Assembly: GCF_947172395.1 (NCBI RefSeq) | Contig: NC_069087.1 | Coordinates: 18,296,889-18,360,888, forward strand | Length of the DNA: 64,000 bases | Source: Bicyclus anynana | Taxonomy: Eukaryota > Arthropoda > Insecta > Lepidoptera > Nymphalidae | Reading direction: 5' to 3' | Shown: in pieces, positions 63,802 through 64,000 of the stretch | Layout: each line of letters starts with the position of its first letter | How positions within the stretch are numbered: the stretch's first letter is position 1 | Translations under genes and position numbers: made by a program | Notes under the pieces: model-generated | Seen by the model: the letters and a program-made list of their open reading frames with translations, nothing else | Database searches by the model: none | What the model was told of the DNA's origin: nothing

Positions 63802-64000
63802 CATCAGACCCCTAATGACAGTCACAACCCATCTTGGTACAAAATTCTCAGCAATACAAATTAATCAAGCCCAAGCACAAGGTAGCTACCGTAAACCGTC
63901 AAGGGGTTCCCTTCATTGACCTTGGTCTTCATCATCAGACCCCTAATAACAGACACAAGTCATCTAGGTAGAAAGTTCTCAGCAATACGAATTAATCAAG
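63802..64000 (+). repeat. 130-bp tandem repeat, cut by window end
   Basis: CATCAGACCCCTAAT starts at 63802 and 63932, followed in both units by (C)ACA(A)GTCATCT-like and TTCTCAGCAATAC, AATTAATCAAG. One complete and one partial unit are visible; the array probably continues. Confidence 0.75.

Overview
This window reads as nuclear DNA from a moth or butterfly (ditrysian Lepidoptera). The evidence is its repeats: LEP1-like Helitron ends (CTAG terminus, TATTATAAAnGCGAAAG-type head), RTE-type non-LTR 3' ends with (ATG)n tails, two tRNA-derived SINE families, and small TIR elements with the AACCGACTT terminus. The background is AT-rich. Species and chromosome cannot be fixed from sequence alone.

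I find no intact protein-coding gene, no rRNA gene, no stand-alone tRNA gene, no recognisable microRNA hairpin and no CRISPR array. Long open frames are explained by SINEs read backwards, a (CCCTAC)n minisatellite, fold-back repeats or GC-rich non-coding islands. The only protein-like traces are transposon remnants: RTE reverse transcriptase C-termini near 1.7, 38.8, 42.1 and 47.1 kb, and a broken pogo/Tigger-type transposase at 12.3-12.7 kb. One weak exon-like open stretch lies at 62.5-62.8 kb.

The window looks like a gene desert or giant intron. Single-copy, locally GC-rich blocks of about 150-400 bp (for example 1-360, 17.3, 18.9, 24.4, 25.2, 26.8, 30.2, 34.8, 36.0, 39.1, 40.4, 53.6 and 58.9 kb) alternate with AT-rich DNA holding transposons. 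Such layouts are common around developmental regulators, but a regulatory role is inference here.

Two patterns stand out. First, many presumptive non-coding elements occur as diverged local duplicates: 11.4/13.5, 17.4/18.2, 27.5/28.6, 33.0/33.3, 35.3/35.7 and 49.6/50.1 kb, plus a four-unit array at 40.6-41.5 kb. Second, there are many near-perfect, sequence-unrelated fold-back palindromes with arms of 13-33 nt and loops of 3-13 nt. The most striking is a 175-bp tandem array at 27.8-28.4 kb whose 31-nt hairpins are perfect and whose 4-nt loop is inverted between successive units. The 10-mer GACGCCATAA (GCCAT is the known PHO/YY1 core) occurs six times, far above chance.

Region by region: 0-10 kb holds an old hAT-like element, RTE and SINE pieces and a LINE 3' end. 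11-14 kb holds a 1.29-kb pogo-like element between two copies of a 70-bp element. 14-22 kb holds LINE-like, Helitron, nested MITE and duplicated GC blocks. 24-31 kb holds GC blocks, the fold-back array and hairpins. 32-41 kb holds duplicated islands, a CTCF-like-motif MITE and the four-unit array. 42-45 kb is a cluster of SINEs and two TIR elements with 8-bp target-site duplications. 47-53 kb holds RTE, MITEs and a Helitron with a minisatellite inserted in another element. 57-64 kb holds Helitrons, SINEs, a large head-to-head inverted repeat and the start of a 130-bp tandem repeat running off the end.
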